From positions 1 to 64,000 of the forward strand of contig CAZZFA010000013.1 in the NCBI GenBank assembly GCA_964653435.1: DNA of 64,000 nucleotides, given 5' to 3'. The stretch comes from CAZMVY01 sp964653435. GTDB lineage: Bacteria; Planctomycetota; Phycisphaerae; UBA1845; PWPN01. The notes beneath the pieces were generated by a model. The model saw nothing but the letters and a program-made list of their open reading frames with translations, made no database searches and was not told the origin of the DNA. A program made the position numbers and the translations under genes. Positions 1 to 7,011 of the stretch are shown here, one piece after another (position 1 is the stretch's first letter; the number at the start of each line of letters is the position of its first letter).

Positions 1-27
1 CCCACCGCGCCACGTCTCGACTCTACC

Positions 28-232
28 TTCGCTCAGCATGACGGCCGCCGGCGCGGCCGTGTCCGGTTGCGGCCGAAGGCCGCCTTGGGCGCCCTGCAAC
101 GATGAATTCGGAGTAACGAAGAAGAACGATGACGGCGAGTTGCTCGCGTGCGGATCGCGCGGTTCGCGCGTGCGTTTCCGTTGCCTACCTGTTCGTCGCT
201 TCGTCGCTCCGTCGCTTCGTCGGTTGCCCGGG
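28..232. repeat. Dispersed composite repeat (copy 1)
   Basis: This segment has two parts. Positions 28-84 hold a stretch ending in GGTTGCGGCCGAAGGCCGCC (65-84), which is found again at 12209-12228 with similar flanking sequence starting at CATGACGG. Positions 192-223 hold four near-perfect tandem copies of TTCGTCGC, the same octamer that sits inside ileS at 3255-3286. The octamer array lies just inside the 3' end of purN and encodes its last residues. It looks like a dispersed non-coding repeat family of this genome rather than a gene. Confidence 0.6.
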
Positions 233-832
233 CATCCGGGCCTTGCCCGCCGCAAACAGCCGGATCGCTTCGGGATACGCAAGGAGTTCCTGCTCGAAAA
301 CGCGGTCCGCCAGGCTGTCCGCCGTGTCGCCGGGAAGCACGGGCACCTTGCGTTGCAGGATGATCGGGCCGGCGTCGTACTCATTGTTGGCGAAGTGGAC
401 GGTGCAGCCGCTCTCCTTCTCGCCGGCGGCGAGGACCGCCTCGTGGACGTGGTGGCCGTAGAAGCCCTTGCCGCCGTACTTCGGCAGCAGGGCGGGGTGG
501 ATGTTCATCACGCGGCCGAGCCACCGATCCGGGATCCGCCAGTACGCGGTCCAGCCCGCCTGGCACGCCAGCTCCACCTCGTGTCGCTCGAGCGCCTCGA
601 CGATCAGCCCGCTGAACTCGGCCACGTCCGGGTGGTCTTTCACGCGGATGATCTCGACCGGCAACCCGGCCGCCCGTGCCCGCTCGACGCCCTTGACCTT
701 CGCGAGCGAGGAGATGACGACGGCAATCCTTGCGTCGAGTTCACCGCGAGCGATCAGTTCGATGAAGTTCTGAAGCGTCCGGCCACTTCCCGAGATCAGC
801 ACGCCGAGTTGGAGCATCATTGGCCCGTTCAT
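185..832 (-). CDS. purN: Phosphoribosylglycinamide formyltransferase
   Basis: PurN transfers the formyl group of 10-formyltetrahydrofolate to GAR, the third step of cytosolic de novo purine synthesis. The 215-residue protein has the N-terminal Rossmann start VLISGSGRTL (11-20), the catalytic MNIHPALLP motif (Asn110, His112) and the distal Asp153 in YDAGPII, so all three catalytic residues are present. The start codon overlaps the stop of the upstream PIN gene (ATGA), suggesting translational coupling; an in-frame ATG at 820 is an alternative. The last residues (TKRRSDEATNR) come from a tandem octamer repeat and not from the conserved fold, so the native C terminus has been replaced or extended. 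The family call is secure. Confidence 0.93.
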   Translation of the reverse strand: MNGPMMLQLGVLISGSGRTLQNFIELIARGELDARIAVVISSLAKVKGVERARAAGLPVEIIRVKDHPDVAEFSGLIVEALERHEVELACQAGWTAYWRIPDRWLGRVMNIHPALLPKYGGKGFYGHHVHEAVLAAGEKESGCTVHFANNEYDAGPIILQRKVPVLPGDTADSLADRVFEQELLAYPEAIRLFAAGKARMPGQPTKRRSDEATNR

Positions 833-1281
833 CCGTTATTTCGTTGTCCCGTCAGTCCGTCACCCGCTGCGGCTGAGGCGCCCCTCGCGAAATCGTCAAT
901 CAGCGCGGCCGTCTCGGGAAAACGCTTCACCAGTTTCTTGTCCGCCGTCACGACGCAGGCTTCGACGGTCTGGGCCGGAACGACGTACTGAGCGTCGCAG
1001 GCCGAGATGCCCTTCGCCACGGCAAGGCCGAGAACCGCCAACGGCGAAGGTTCGCGCTCTGATTTGCCCACGGTTGCCACAGCCGTTTCCCATGCCTTGA
1101 CGGCATCGCCTTCATCAAGCCGTCCGGTCCGGACCGAGGTCGCGAGGATATTGAGAAACTCGCTCCGCCAAAACGACGGCACGAGCCAGATGGGATCGCG
1201 GGCATATGCTGCTTTCGCCAAACGCGTCCTGGGACTTTCGACAACCAGATAAGCGATCCGATTCACGTCAGGAATAATCAT
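829..1281 (-). CDS. PIN-domain ribonuclease toxin (VapC-like)
   Basis: The 150-residue protein is a predicted Mg-dependent RNase toxin of the PIN family. Acidic residues fit the PIN active site: Asp5 in MIIPDVN, Glu41 in RSEFLN, Asp96 in ACDAQYV and Asp114 in VTADKKL. Its ATG overlaps the antitoxin stop by 4 nt and its own stop overlaps the purN start by 4 nt, giving a three-gene overlapping chain. Toxin after antitoxin is the usual VapBC order. The C-terminal 18 residues are Ala/Gly-rich and not part of the fold. A wider open frame upstream contains the antitoxin region in another phase and was not used. Target RNA cannot be inferred. Confidence 0.82.
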   Translation of the reverse strand: MIIPDVNRIAYLVVESPRTRLAKAAYARDPIWLVPSFWRSEFLNILATSVRTGRLDEGDAVKAWETAVATVGKSEREPSPLAVLGLAVAKGISACDAQYVVPAQTVEACVVTADKKLVKRFPETAALIDDFARGASAAAGDGLTGQRNNG

Positions 1282-1511
1282 GACCGGCCCCAGGTCTTGG
1301 CGCGGCGGAGGAACGCGTCCGTAAACGGTTTCTCCGGACGGACCCGCATACGATCGAGTTCTTCCAGGGTCGGTCTCTCCGGCTGATCTCGCAGGGCGGT
1401 CTCGAGCAGCGCCAAGGCTTCCTTCGTCAGGCTTCGGTGGTTCCGCGCGGCCCGTCGCTTGAGTTCCTCGTGCAGCGTCTTGGGCAGATCCTTGCTCAGT
1501 AATGCCGCCAT
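1278..1511 (-). CDS. Ribbon-helix-helix antitoxin (VapB/FitA-like)
   Basis: This 77-residue protein begins MAALLSKDLPKTLHEELKRR, a typical Arc/FitA-like ribbon-helix-helix N terminus: a beta strand followed by a basic helix. The C-terminal half is charged and probably disordered until it wraps the toxin. Start ATG at 1511 was chosen because CAGGAGCG lies about 7 nt upstream; an in-frame ATG 33 nt further upstream lacks such a site. It overlaps the PIN toxin gene by ATGA. Family members repress their own operon and neutralise the toxin; that role is inferred here. Confidence 0.75.
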   Translation of the reverse strand: MAALLSKDLPKTLHEELKRRAARNHRSLTKEALALLETALRDQPERPTLEELDRMRVRPEKPFTDAFLRRAKTWGRS

Positions 1512-1724
1512 AACGCGCTCCTGATCGGTGCTGATGAATCGCAACCATTATGATAGCAGCCCGCCGCGACACGAACAGGCGGAGTCAGGACGATCCCGAC
1601 GGCGCCCTCTGCCTTTTCTCTGCGCCTGCGCGTGAGACGTTCACGTCGGTGGGGCTCAGGGGGCGCTCCTGCGCGGGTCGGGTTCGGAGGGCTCTCCTAC
1701 CTCGGTCGGGCCCAGAGAGTCCTC

Positions 1725-4700
1725 CTACGTCCGGGGGATCGCCAGCTTCACGGGTATGCCCTCGACTTCCGCGGCGTGGACCTTCGCGCCGGCCGGGGGC
1801 TGCGCGTTCACGTGCAGTTCCGTGCCGAGCGTCTCGCCGAGGATGTAGGCGCGGTTGGCCTCGATGGCGGCGAGCAGTTCTTTGCCCGCGGCCGGGTCGG
1901 CCTCGACGTACACCTTGATCCGTGCTTCGTACGGCAGGTTCTCGTCGCTCCGACGCGCCTGGATCTCATGGATGAGTTCGCGGGCGATGCCTTCGAGCTT
2001 GAGGGCCGGCGTGATCTCCGTCGCGAGGACCACGACCGCGCTGCGGCCCTGGGCCGCGGCCCAGCCGCTCTTGGCGCTCAGGGTGATCTGCACATCATCG
2101 GGTGTCAGCTCGACCGACTGGCCCGCGACCGTGACGGCGATCCTGCCGCTCGCGTCAAGCTGCCGCCGGAGCGCGGCCGCGTCGGCGCCGGCCAGCGCCT
2201 TCTGGATCTGGGGCGCGAGCCTGCCGAACTTCGGGCCGATCGACTTGAAATTCGGTTTGATCGCGTAGGACACGTACCGGTCCGCATCGGTGGCGAACTC
2301 GACGGCCTTGACGTTCAGCTCTTCGGCGATCAGCGGGACGTGCGACTCCAGCCACTCACGCTGCGACGGGTCGGCCAGGACGACCTCGACGCGGGCCAGC
2401 GGCTGGCGGACCTTGAGCTTCGCGTCCGTCCGCGCGGCTCGACCCAGCGAGGCGATCTCGCGGACCGTGGCCATCTCGGCAGAGAGGCGCTCGTCGATCA
2501 TCGCCTCGTCGGCCAGGGGGTAGTCGCACAGGTGGATGCTCTCGGGTGCGTTCTCCCCGAACGGTCGGCGGACCAGATTCTGGTAGAGGGCCTCCGTGAA
2601 GAACGGCACGAACGGCGCGGCCAGCCGGCAGACGTGCTCGAGGCACGTCCAGAGCGTTGCGTAGGCGCTGCGCTTGTCGGCGTCCATCTGCGATTTCCAG
2701 AACCGCGAGCGCGAGCGGCGGACGTACCAGTTGGACAGCGCGTCCACGAAGGCGATAAGCCGCTGGGCGGCCGGGTAGTTCTCGTAGCGATCCATCGCGG
2801 CGCGCACGTCGCGGATCGTGGCGTGGAGTTCACTGAGAATCCAGCGGTCCAGTTCCGGCCGATCCGCCACGTCCGGCGGCTTATGCGATGCATCGGCCGG
2901 GTTGAAGCCGTCGATGTTCGCATAGATCACGAAGAAGCTGTAGACGTTGTACAGACGGATGAGGAATTCGCGCTGGTCGGTGGCGATGGCTTCTTCCTGA
3001 AACCGTACGTTCGTCCACGGCGCCTGGGCGCTCAGGAGCGACCAGCGCATCGCGTCCGCCCCTTCGTGGTCGAAGATGTAGCCGGGATCCTTGTAGTTCC
3101 GCAGACGCTTCGAGAGTTTCTTGCCGTCCTCGCCCTGGATCAGACCGAGCACGATGCAGTTGCGGAAGGGATGAGGATACTCCTTTACGAATGTGCGGAG
3201 CGCCGGCTGCCGGCGGCCGCATTCGGGAGCGGTCTTCGCATGCGAGGCCGTTCCTTCGTCGCTTCGTCGCTTCGTCGCTTCGTCGCTCTTGCCGAACAGC
3301 ATCGTGCTGATCGCCAGCAGCGTGTAGAACCACCCGCGGGTCTGGTCGATGGCCTCGCTGATGAAGTCGGCGGGGAATCGCTCGTGAAAGAGCTTCTCGC
3401 TGCCGGGGGCGTGCGGGTAGCCCCACTGGGCGAAGGGCATGCAGCCGGCGTCAAACCAGCAGTCGATGACCTCCGGCACTCGCCGCATTCGCGCCGACGA
3501 GTCCTTCGGCGATCGGTACGTGACGGCGTCGATGTACGGCTTGTGGACCTTGAGGTGTTCGCTGAGCCCGGGGTTTTTCTTCCGGGCGGCGTCCCAGACC
3601 TCCGTGCCGCGGACATCCGGCTTGGCGAGCAATTCCGCGTAGCTGGCGATTGCCTCCCGGTAGCCGGTCTTCTCGCACTCCCAGATCGGAAGCGGAGTGC
3701 CCCAATATCGCTCGCGCGACAGGGCCCAGTCCACGTTCGTCTCCAGAAAGTTGCCGAACCGCCCGTCGCGGATGTGCTCCGGGAGCCAGTGGATCTTCCG
3801 GTTGTTCGCCAGAAACTCCTCGACGAAATCGGTCGTTCGGATGAACCAGCTCTTGCGGGCGTACTGGATGAGGGGCTCGTCCTCGGCCCGCGGGCAGAAG
3901 GGGTACTCGTGACGGTACTGCTCGCGCTTGAGCAGTACGCCGTGGTCTTTCATCCAGCGGATGATGTCGGCGTCGGCCTCCTTGCAGAAACGCCCGGCGA
4001 AGTCCGTCGCCTCCGCTACGAACGTGCCGTCCGGGGCGATGAGCTGCATGAAGCCGAGGCCCTTCTGCCGGGCTACCTGGTAATCGTCCTCGCCGAAGGC
4101 CGGCGCGATGTGAACGATGCCCGTGCCCTGTTCGAGCGTGACAAACCCGGCGTCGATGACTTCCCAGGCCTTTCCGCCCGTCGGCGTGGCGTAGCGGAAG
4201 ATCGGCTCGTACTTCATGCCGACCAAGTCCCGCCCGCGGACGACCTTGACCACGGTCAGGTCTGCCGGCTTGACGGGCAGACCGTGGAACGTCTTTTCGA
4301 TCAGGTCTTTGGCCAGGATGAACGTTTCGCCGTCCGTGTGTTTCACGAAGGCGTATTCGAAGTCGGGGTGCACGGCCAGCGCAACATTGCTCGGGAGCGT
4401 CCACGGGGTCGTCGTCCAGGCCAGAAAAGAGGTTTTCGGCTCTCCTGGCACGCGGAAGCGCACGGTGATCGACGGGTCATCGACCGTGCGATAGCCCTCG
4501 CCGACCTCGCCCGACGAAAGAGCGGTGCCGCCCTGGGGCCACCACCAGACGATCTTATGGCCCTGGTAGAGCAGCCCGCGATCGAAGAGGGTCTTGAGCG
4601 CCCACCAGACGCTTTCGACGTACGGCTGGTGAAAGGTGACGTAGGCTTCGTCGAGGTTGATCCAGAAACCCAGTCGTCGCGTCAGTTCCTCCCATTCCTT

Positions 4701-5096
4701 CGTGTACCGGAAAACGCTCTCGATGCATCGTTGAACGAAGGACTCGAGGCCGTATCGCTCGATCTCGTCCTTGCCCTTGCCGTGCAGGCCGAGTTCCTTG
4801 CATACCTCCACCTCGACCGGCAGCCCGTGCGTGTCCCAGCCTGCCTTGCGGTGGCAGTAATACCCGCACATGGTGCGGTAGCGCGGGAAAAGGTCTTTTA
4901 CCGCGCGTGTCAGACAGTGCCCCGGGTGCGGCAGGCCGTTGGCCGTCGGCGGCCCCTCGTAAAAGATGAACGCCGGGGCGCCCTCCCGCTGTTTCAGGGA
5001 CTTCGCATAGATCTCGCGGGAGTCCCAGAACCTGAGGATATGACGCTCCATGTCGGGAAAGTTGAACTGGGCTGGTACCTCTTCGAAGATGCTCAC
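1725..5096 (-). CDS. ileS: Isoleucyl-tRNA synthetase with in-frame repeat insertion
   Basis: This cytosolic class I enzyme charges tRNA-Ile with isoleucine. The 1123-residue protein carries the HIGH-type motif HPGH (57-60), a long editing (CP1) region, the KLSKR signature (660-664) and the anticodon-binding C terminus. The HPGH variant and the sequence around it resemble the longer eukaryote-like IleS2 group. GTG at 5096 was chosen because AGAGG lies upstream and the text before it is not conserved in kind. Residues 604-635, between LFGK and FVKEYPH, are extra relative to normal synthetases; they are encoded by four TTCGTCGC repeats plus a GC-rich tail, and the frame is kept. A terminator for upstream transcripts lies at 5176-5208. 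Confidence 0.95.
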   Translation of the reverse strand: MSIFEEVPAQFNFPDMERHILRFWDSREIYAKSLKQREGAPAFIFYEGPPTANGLPHPGHCLTRAVKDLFPRYRTMCGYYCHRKAGWDTHGLPVEVEVCKELGLHGKGKDEIERYGLESFVQRCIESVFRYTKEWEELTRRLGFWINLDEAYVTFHQPYVESVWWALKTLFDRGLLYQGHKIVWWWPQGGTALSSGEVGEGYRTVDDPSITVRFRVPGEPKTSFLAWTTTPWTLPSNVALAVHPDFEYAFVKHTDGETFILAKDLIEKTFHGLPVKPADLTVVKVVRGRDLVGMKYEPIFRYATPTGGKAWEVIDAGFVTLEQGTGIVHIAPAFGEDDYQVARQKGLGFMQLIAPDGTFVAEATDFAGRFCKEADADIIRWMKDHGVLLKREQYRHEYPFCPRAEDEPLIQYARKSWFIRTTDFVEEFLANNRKIHWLPEHIRDGRFGNFLETNVDWALSRERYWGTPLPIWECEKTGYREAIASYAELLAKPDVRGTEVWDAARKKNPGLSEHLKVHKPYIDAVTYRSPKDSSARMRRVPEVIDCWFDAGCMPFAQWGYPHAPGSEKLFHERFPADFISEAIDQTRGWFYTLLAISTMLFGKSDEATKRRSDEGTASHAKTAPECGRRQPALRTFVKEYPHPFRNCIVLGLIQGEDGKKLSKRLRNYKDPGYIFDHEGADAMRWSLLSAQAPWTNVRFQEEAIATDQREFLIRLYNVYSFFVIYANIDGFNPADASHKPPDVADRPELDRWILSELHATIRDVRAAMDRYENYPAAQRLIAFVDALSNWYVRRSRSRFWKSQMDADKRSAYATLWTCLEHVCRLAAPFVPFFTEALYQNLVRRPFGENAPESIHLCDYPLADEAMIDERLSAEMATVREIASLGRAARTDAKLKVRQPLARVEVVLADPSQREWLESHVPLIAEELNVKAVEFATDADRYVSYAIKPNFKSIGPKFGRLAPQIQKALAGADAAALRRQLDASGRIAVTVAGQSVELTPDDVQITLSAKSGWAAAQGRSAVVVLATEITPALKLEGIARELIHEIQARRSDENLPYEARIKVYVEADPAAGKELLAAIEANRAYILGETLGTELHVNAQPPAGAKVHAAEVEGIPVKLAIPRT
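3200..3286. repeat. Repeat insertion inside ileS (copy 2)
   Basis: Four perfect tandem copies of TTCGTCGC occupy 3255-3286. They are followed on the low-coordinate side by a GC-rich segment reading GCCGGCTGCCGGCGGCC. Together they encode about 32 residues (including SDEATKRRSDEGT and ECGRRQPA) that interrupt the catalytic core of IleRS upstream of KLSKR. The octamer also occurs at 192-223 next to purN, so this is an insertion of a dispersed element that preserved the reading frame. Confidence 0.7.
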
Positions 5097-5175
5097 GAGT
5101 GCCTGCCTCTCATACAGCGTCTTGGGCGACCTCGGACGATCGCACGGCCGGATACGCCGGGTCCGTCGCCCGAAA

Positions 5176-5208
5176 CGAAAACGCCCCGAGAGCCAAGGCT
5201 CCCGGGGC
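5176..5208 (-). terminator. Rho-independent terminator upstream of ileS (minus strand)
   Basis: Read on the minus strand, a 10-bp stem GCCCCGGGAG / CTCTCGGGGC with one mismatch (5199-5208 with 5183-5192) is followed by GTTTTCGTTTCG. It would end transcription arriving from the 5.2-5.7 kb region just before the ileS start at 5096. It could act as an attenuator of ileS or as the end of an upstream RNA. Confidence 0.6.
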
Positions 5209-5210
5209 AT

Positions 5211-5735
5211 CGGTTCAAGCTTCTCTTTGCGCTATCGGGAGCCTCATCAATGCGCAACCGCGCTGGCGATGGGGATGCCGCGGGGTATGCCCACCGCACC
5301 TTCGCCGCGCCCGGGTCCATCAGCATGAAGCAAGCCGGGTAGCACGGTGCGTCACCATAACGAGGCGTGTACGAAAATGCAAACCAGCGGCCTCGCCAAG
5401 CTCGGCGCCAGGCGACGGCCTCCGCCGCGGTGCTCGCCGGAGGAGTCGGTTTGTACTCCAGGGGTTGGCCAAGGCCCCCGAGGCTATTCACGAGCACTAC
5501 AAGACAGGCACAGCACGTCCCGCGAGGGGCGCGGGCTGCCGGGGAGCTGTGCACGACAACCTCCCGGAAACAATCACGGCAGCGCCGAATCGGCACAGCC
5601 AGACAGCGGGGGTGTGTGGCGCGCCCCGTCGGGGCGCTCCAACCCCGGCCTGTATGACGGATATCCGTCAGAAAAGGGGCGGTCCTTGCGATTCGACCGG
5701 TCCGGAAAAACGTCGAAAAAAGTTGCGATTGCCTA
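5211..5735. other. Gene-free, highly structured intergenic segment
   Basis: No convincing coding sequence is present; the open frames here lack conserved character. Several strong pairings are visible: GCACAGC 5508-5514 with GCTGTGC 5546-5552; inside it CCCGCG 5519-5524 with CGCGGG 5530-5535; an overlapping alternative GCTGCCG 5535-5541 with CGGCAGC 5577-5583; and GCGCCCC 5621-5627 with GGGGCGC 5631-5637. The mutually exclusive pairings look like a structured RNA or leader. On the minus strand the segment ends at the terminator 5176-5208, so a minus-strand RNA is the simpler reading. I could not match it to tmRNA, RNase P RNA or SRP RNA. Confidence 0.4.
5655..5670. promoter_or_regulatory. Perfect 16-bp palindrome, possible operator
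   Basis: TGACGGATATCCGTCA is a perfect inverted repeat with no spacer, which fits a dimeric DNA-binding protein. It lies in the gene-free segment between ileS and the promoter at 5736-5764. The bound protein is unknown. Confidence 0.4.
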
Positions 5736-5764
5736 GTGACAGGCACGGGACGATGTGCTAGTAT
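5736..5764 (+). promoter_or_regulatory. Sigma70-type promoter
   Basis: GTGACA (5736-5741), a 17-bp spacer and TAGTAT (5759-5764) fit a housekeeping promoter, giving a start near 5771. The transcript meets a terminator about 25-55 nt later, so this promoter drives either a very short RNA or an attenuated leader of the DUF547 gene at 6139. Confidence 0.5.
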
Positions 5765-5770
5765 ATGACA

Positions 5771-5825
5771 CACACACCCCTTTTCTTCGGGCCGGGATCC
5801 GCTTAGCGCGGATTCCGGTCTTTTT
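5771..5825 (+). ncRNA. Candidate short RNA or attenuated leader
   Basis: A promoter (5736-5764) and a terminator (5792-5825) bracket about 55 nt. The leader part is a CA/C-rich run followed by a pyrimidine stretch, then the terminator hairpin. No short reading frame with a ribosome-binding site is visible. It may be a small RNA or a conditional terminator; its existence is inferred only from these signals. Confidence 0.35.
5790..5825 (+). terminator. Rho-independent terminator (plus strand)
   Basis: CCGGGATCCGC (5792-5802) pairs with GCGGATTCCGG (5808-5818) with one mismatch, and TCTTTTT follows at 5819-5825. It lies only about 30 nt after the promoter at 5736-5764. Nothing coding fits between the two. 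Confidence 0.7.
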
Positions 5826-6103
5826 ACGCGCAGTGCACGATTGCGGAGTTGTCGGCCGAGGGCGCGATCGGGCGGCGGACGCGACGATGTGGTCGTGGCC
5901 GACGCCCGGCTTCGATGCGCAGGTGTCGGACGCGTCCGCCGTCGCGACGAGACACTGCTGCCGGCGCTGGACGCTCCACTCACAGGCGACGCGCCGGGCG
6001 TCGCGCGCGATCCGCTCTCGGCACGAGGATGCCGCGAATCGTTCGGCGGGATCGGGATCTTGAGCAGCAAGACGGCGAGCGAGGACGCGGGCTTTCGCGG
6101 CTC

Positions 6104-6131
6104 TCGACGGTCGCGCGGCACTCGGTACAAT
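6104..6131 (+). promoter_or_regulatory. Promoter for a probably leaderless DUF547 mRNA
   Basis: TCGACG (6104-6109), a 16-bp spacer and TACAAT (6126-6131) form a sigma70-like promoter. The -10 box ends 7 nt before the ATG at 6139, so transcription would start at or next to the start codon. No Shine-Dalgarno sequence lies before this ATG, which agrees with a leaderless mRNA. Confidence 0.5.
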
Positions 6132-6138
6132 ACGCGCG

Positions 6139-7011
6139 ATGCGGCGATACGATGTGCTGACAGCCGTGCTGGTCGGTGCGTGGGTGAGCGGATGCACTCC
6201 GGTTGCCATCAAGCCGAACCCGCAACTGATTCCGCGCCCGCTGCCGACCACGTTCAGCGACAAGGACTGGGCGGCGGTTCTCCGGGACCACGTCAAGAAC
6301 GGGCTTGTGGATTACGCGGGCCTCCAACGCAACCGGGATCCGCTCGATCGCTACTATGCCCTCATCAGTGCGATGGGGCCGAGTACGGCGGCGGACCAGT
6401 TCCCGACCCGTTATCACAGAATGGCGTACGGGATCAACGCGTACAACGCACTCGTGTTGTGCGCCGTGCTCGAAGACCCGACGCGCCCGAGCATGTATGA
6501 CGTGTCGTTGCCGCCGCTCGAGACGGGGATCACGTTTCTGCTCGACGGGCGTTCGACGACACTCCGGGCAATCGAGCAGCGCCTGCTGGAGGACAGCGGC
6601 GGCGACGTCCGTGTGATCTTCGCTCTTTCGCGGGCGGCGATGGGCTCGCCGGCGCTGCGGTTCGAGCCGTATCGCGCCGACGCGATGGAGCAGCAGCTTC
6701 AGGAGGCCGCTGCGGCCGCGCTCGACAACCCCTACCTGCTGCAAATCGACAACAGCCAGCATGCGATCTTCGCGTGGCTGAATATCGTCAGCCGGCAGGA
6801 GGCGTTTCTGGAGTACTGGCAATCGCGGCGGCGGACACGCGCCCCGACGCTGCTGAGCGTGCTGACCGATATGGCTTCGCCGCGCCGCCGGCAGGCCCTT
6901 AACGGTGCCATCGGGTACGCGATCCGGCCGATGCCGTTTGACCGCCGGCTGAATCGCTGGACGCCGGAACGGGGCAGCGCGAACCCCGGACAGGCGGTGT
7001 GGCAGCCATGA
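6139..7011 (+). CDS. DUF547-family lipoprotein
   Basis: The 290-residue protein starts with a lipoprotein signal peptide whose lipobox ends VSGC (Cys19), so it should be lipid-anchored outside the cytoplasmic membrane. The body matches DUF547: DHVKNGLVDYAGL near residue 50, FPTRYHRMAYGINAYNALV near 100 and the QIDNSQHAIFAWLNI block near 200. DUF547 proteins have a papain/transglutaminase-like relationship in the literature but no agreed function. The gene overlaps the next one by ATGA, so the two products are probably made together. A leaderless start is likely, since no ribosome-binding site is seen and a -10 box sits 7 nt upstream. Confidence 0.8.
   Translation: MRRYDVLTAVLVGAWVSGCTPVAIKPNPQLIPRPLPTTFSDKDWAAVLRDHVKNGLVDYAGLQRNRDPLDRYYALISAMGPSTAADQFPTRYHRMAYGINAYNALVLCAVLEDPTRPSMYDVSLPPLETGITFLLDGRSTTLRAIEQRLLEDSGGDVRVIFALSRAAMGSPALRFEPYRADAMEQQLQEAAAAALDNPYLLQIDNSQHAIFAWLNIVSRQEAFLEYWQSRRRTRAPTLLSVLTDMASPRRRQALNGAIGYAIRPMPFDRRLNRWTPERGSANPGQAVWQP

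Noticed and set aside
5230..5330. Possible T-box leader upstream of ileS (a GGTGGGCATACCCCGCGG stretch on the minus strand).
   Set aside because: Similarity to the T-box motif is partial, the spacing to the terminator is too long, and no Ile specifier stem is evident.
1632..5342. Long open frame antisense to ileS and other long antisense frames (for example opposite the RCC1 gene).
   Set aside because: High GC leaves few stop codons. The opposite strand has clear family motifs, and the antisense translations show none.
5211..5735. tmRNA, RNase P RNA or SRP RNA in the structured segment.
   Set aside because: The conserved motifs of these RNAs are not present; only generic pairing is seen.
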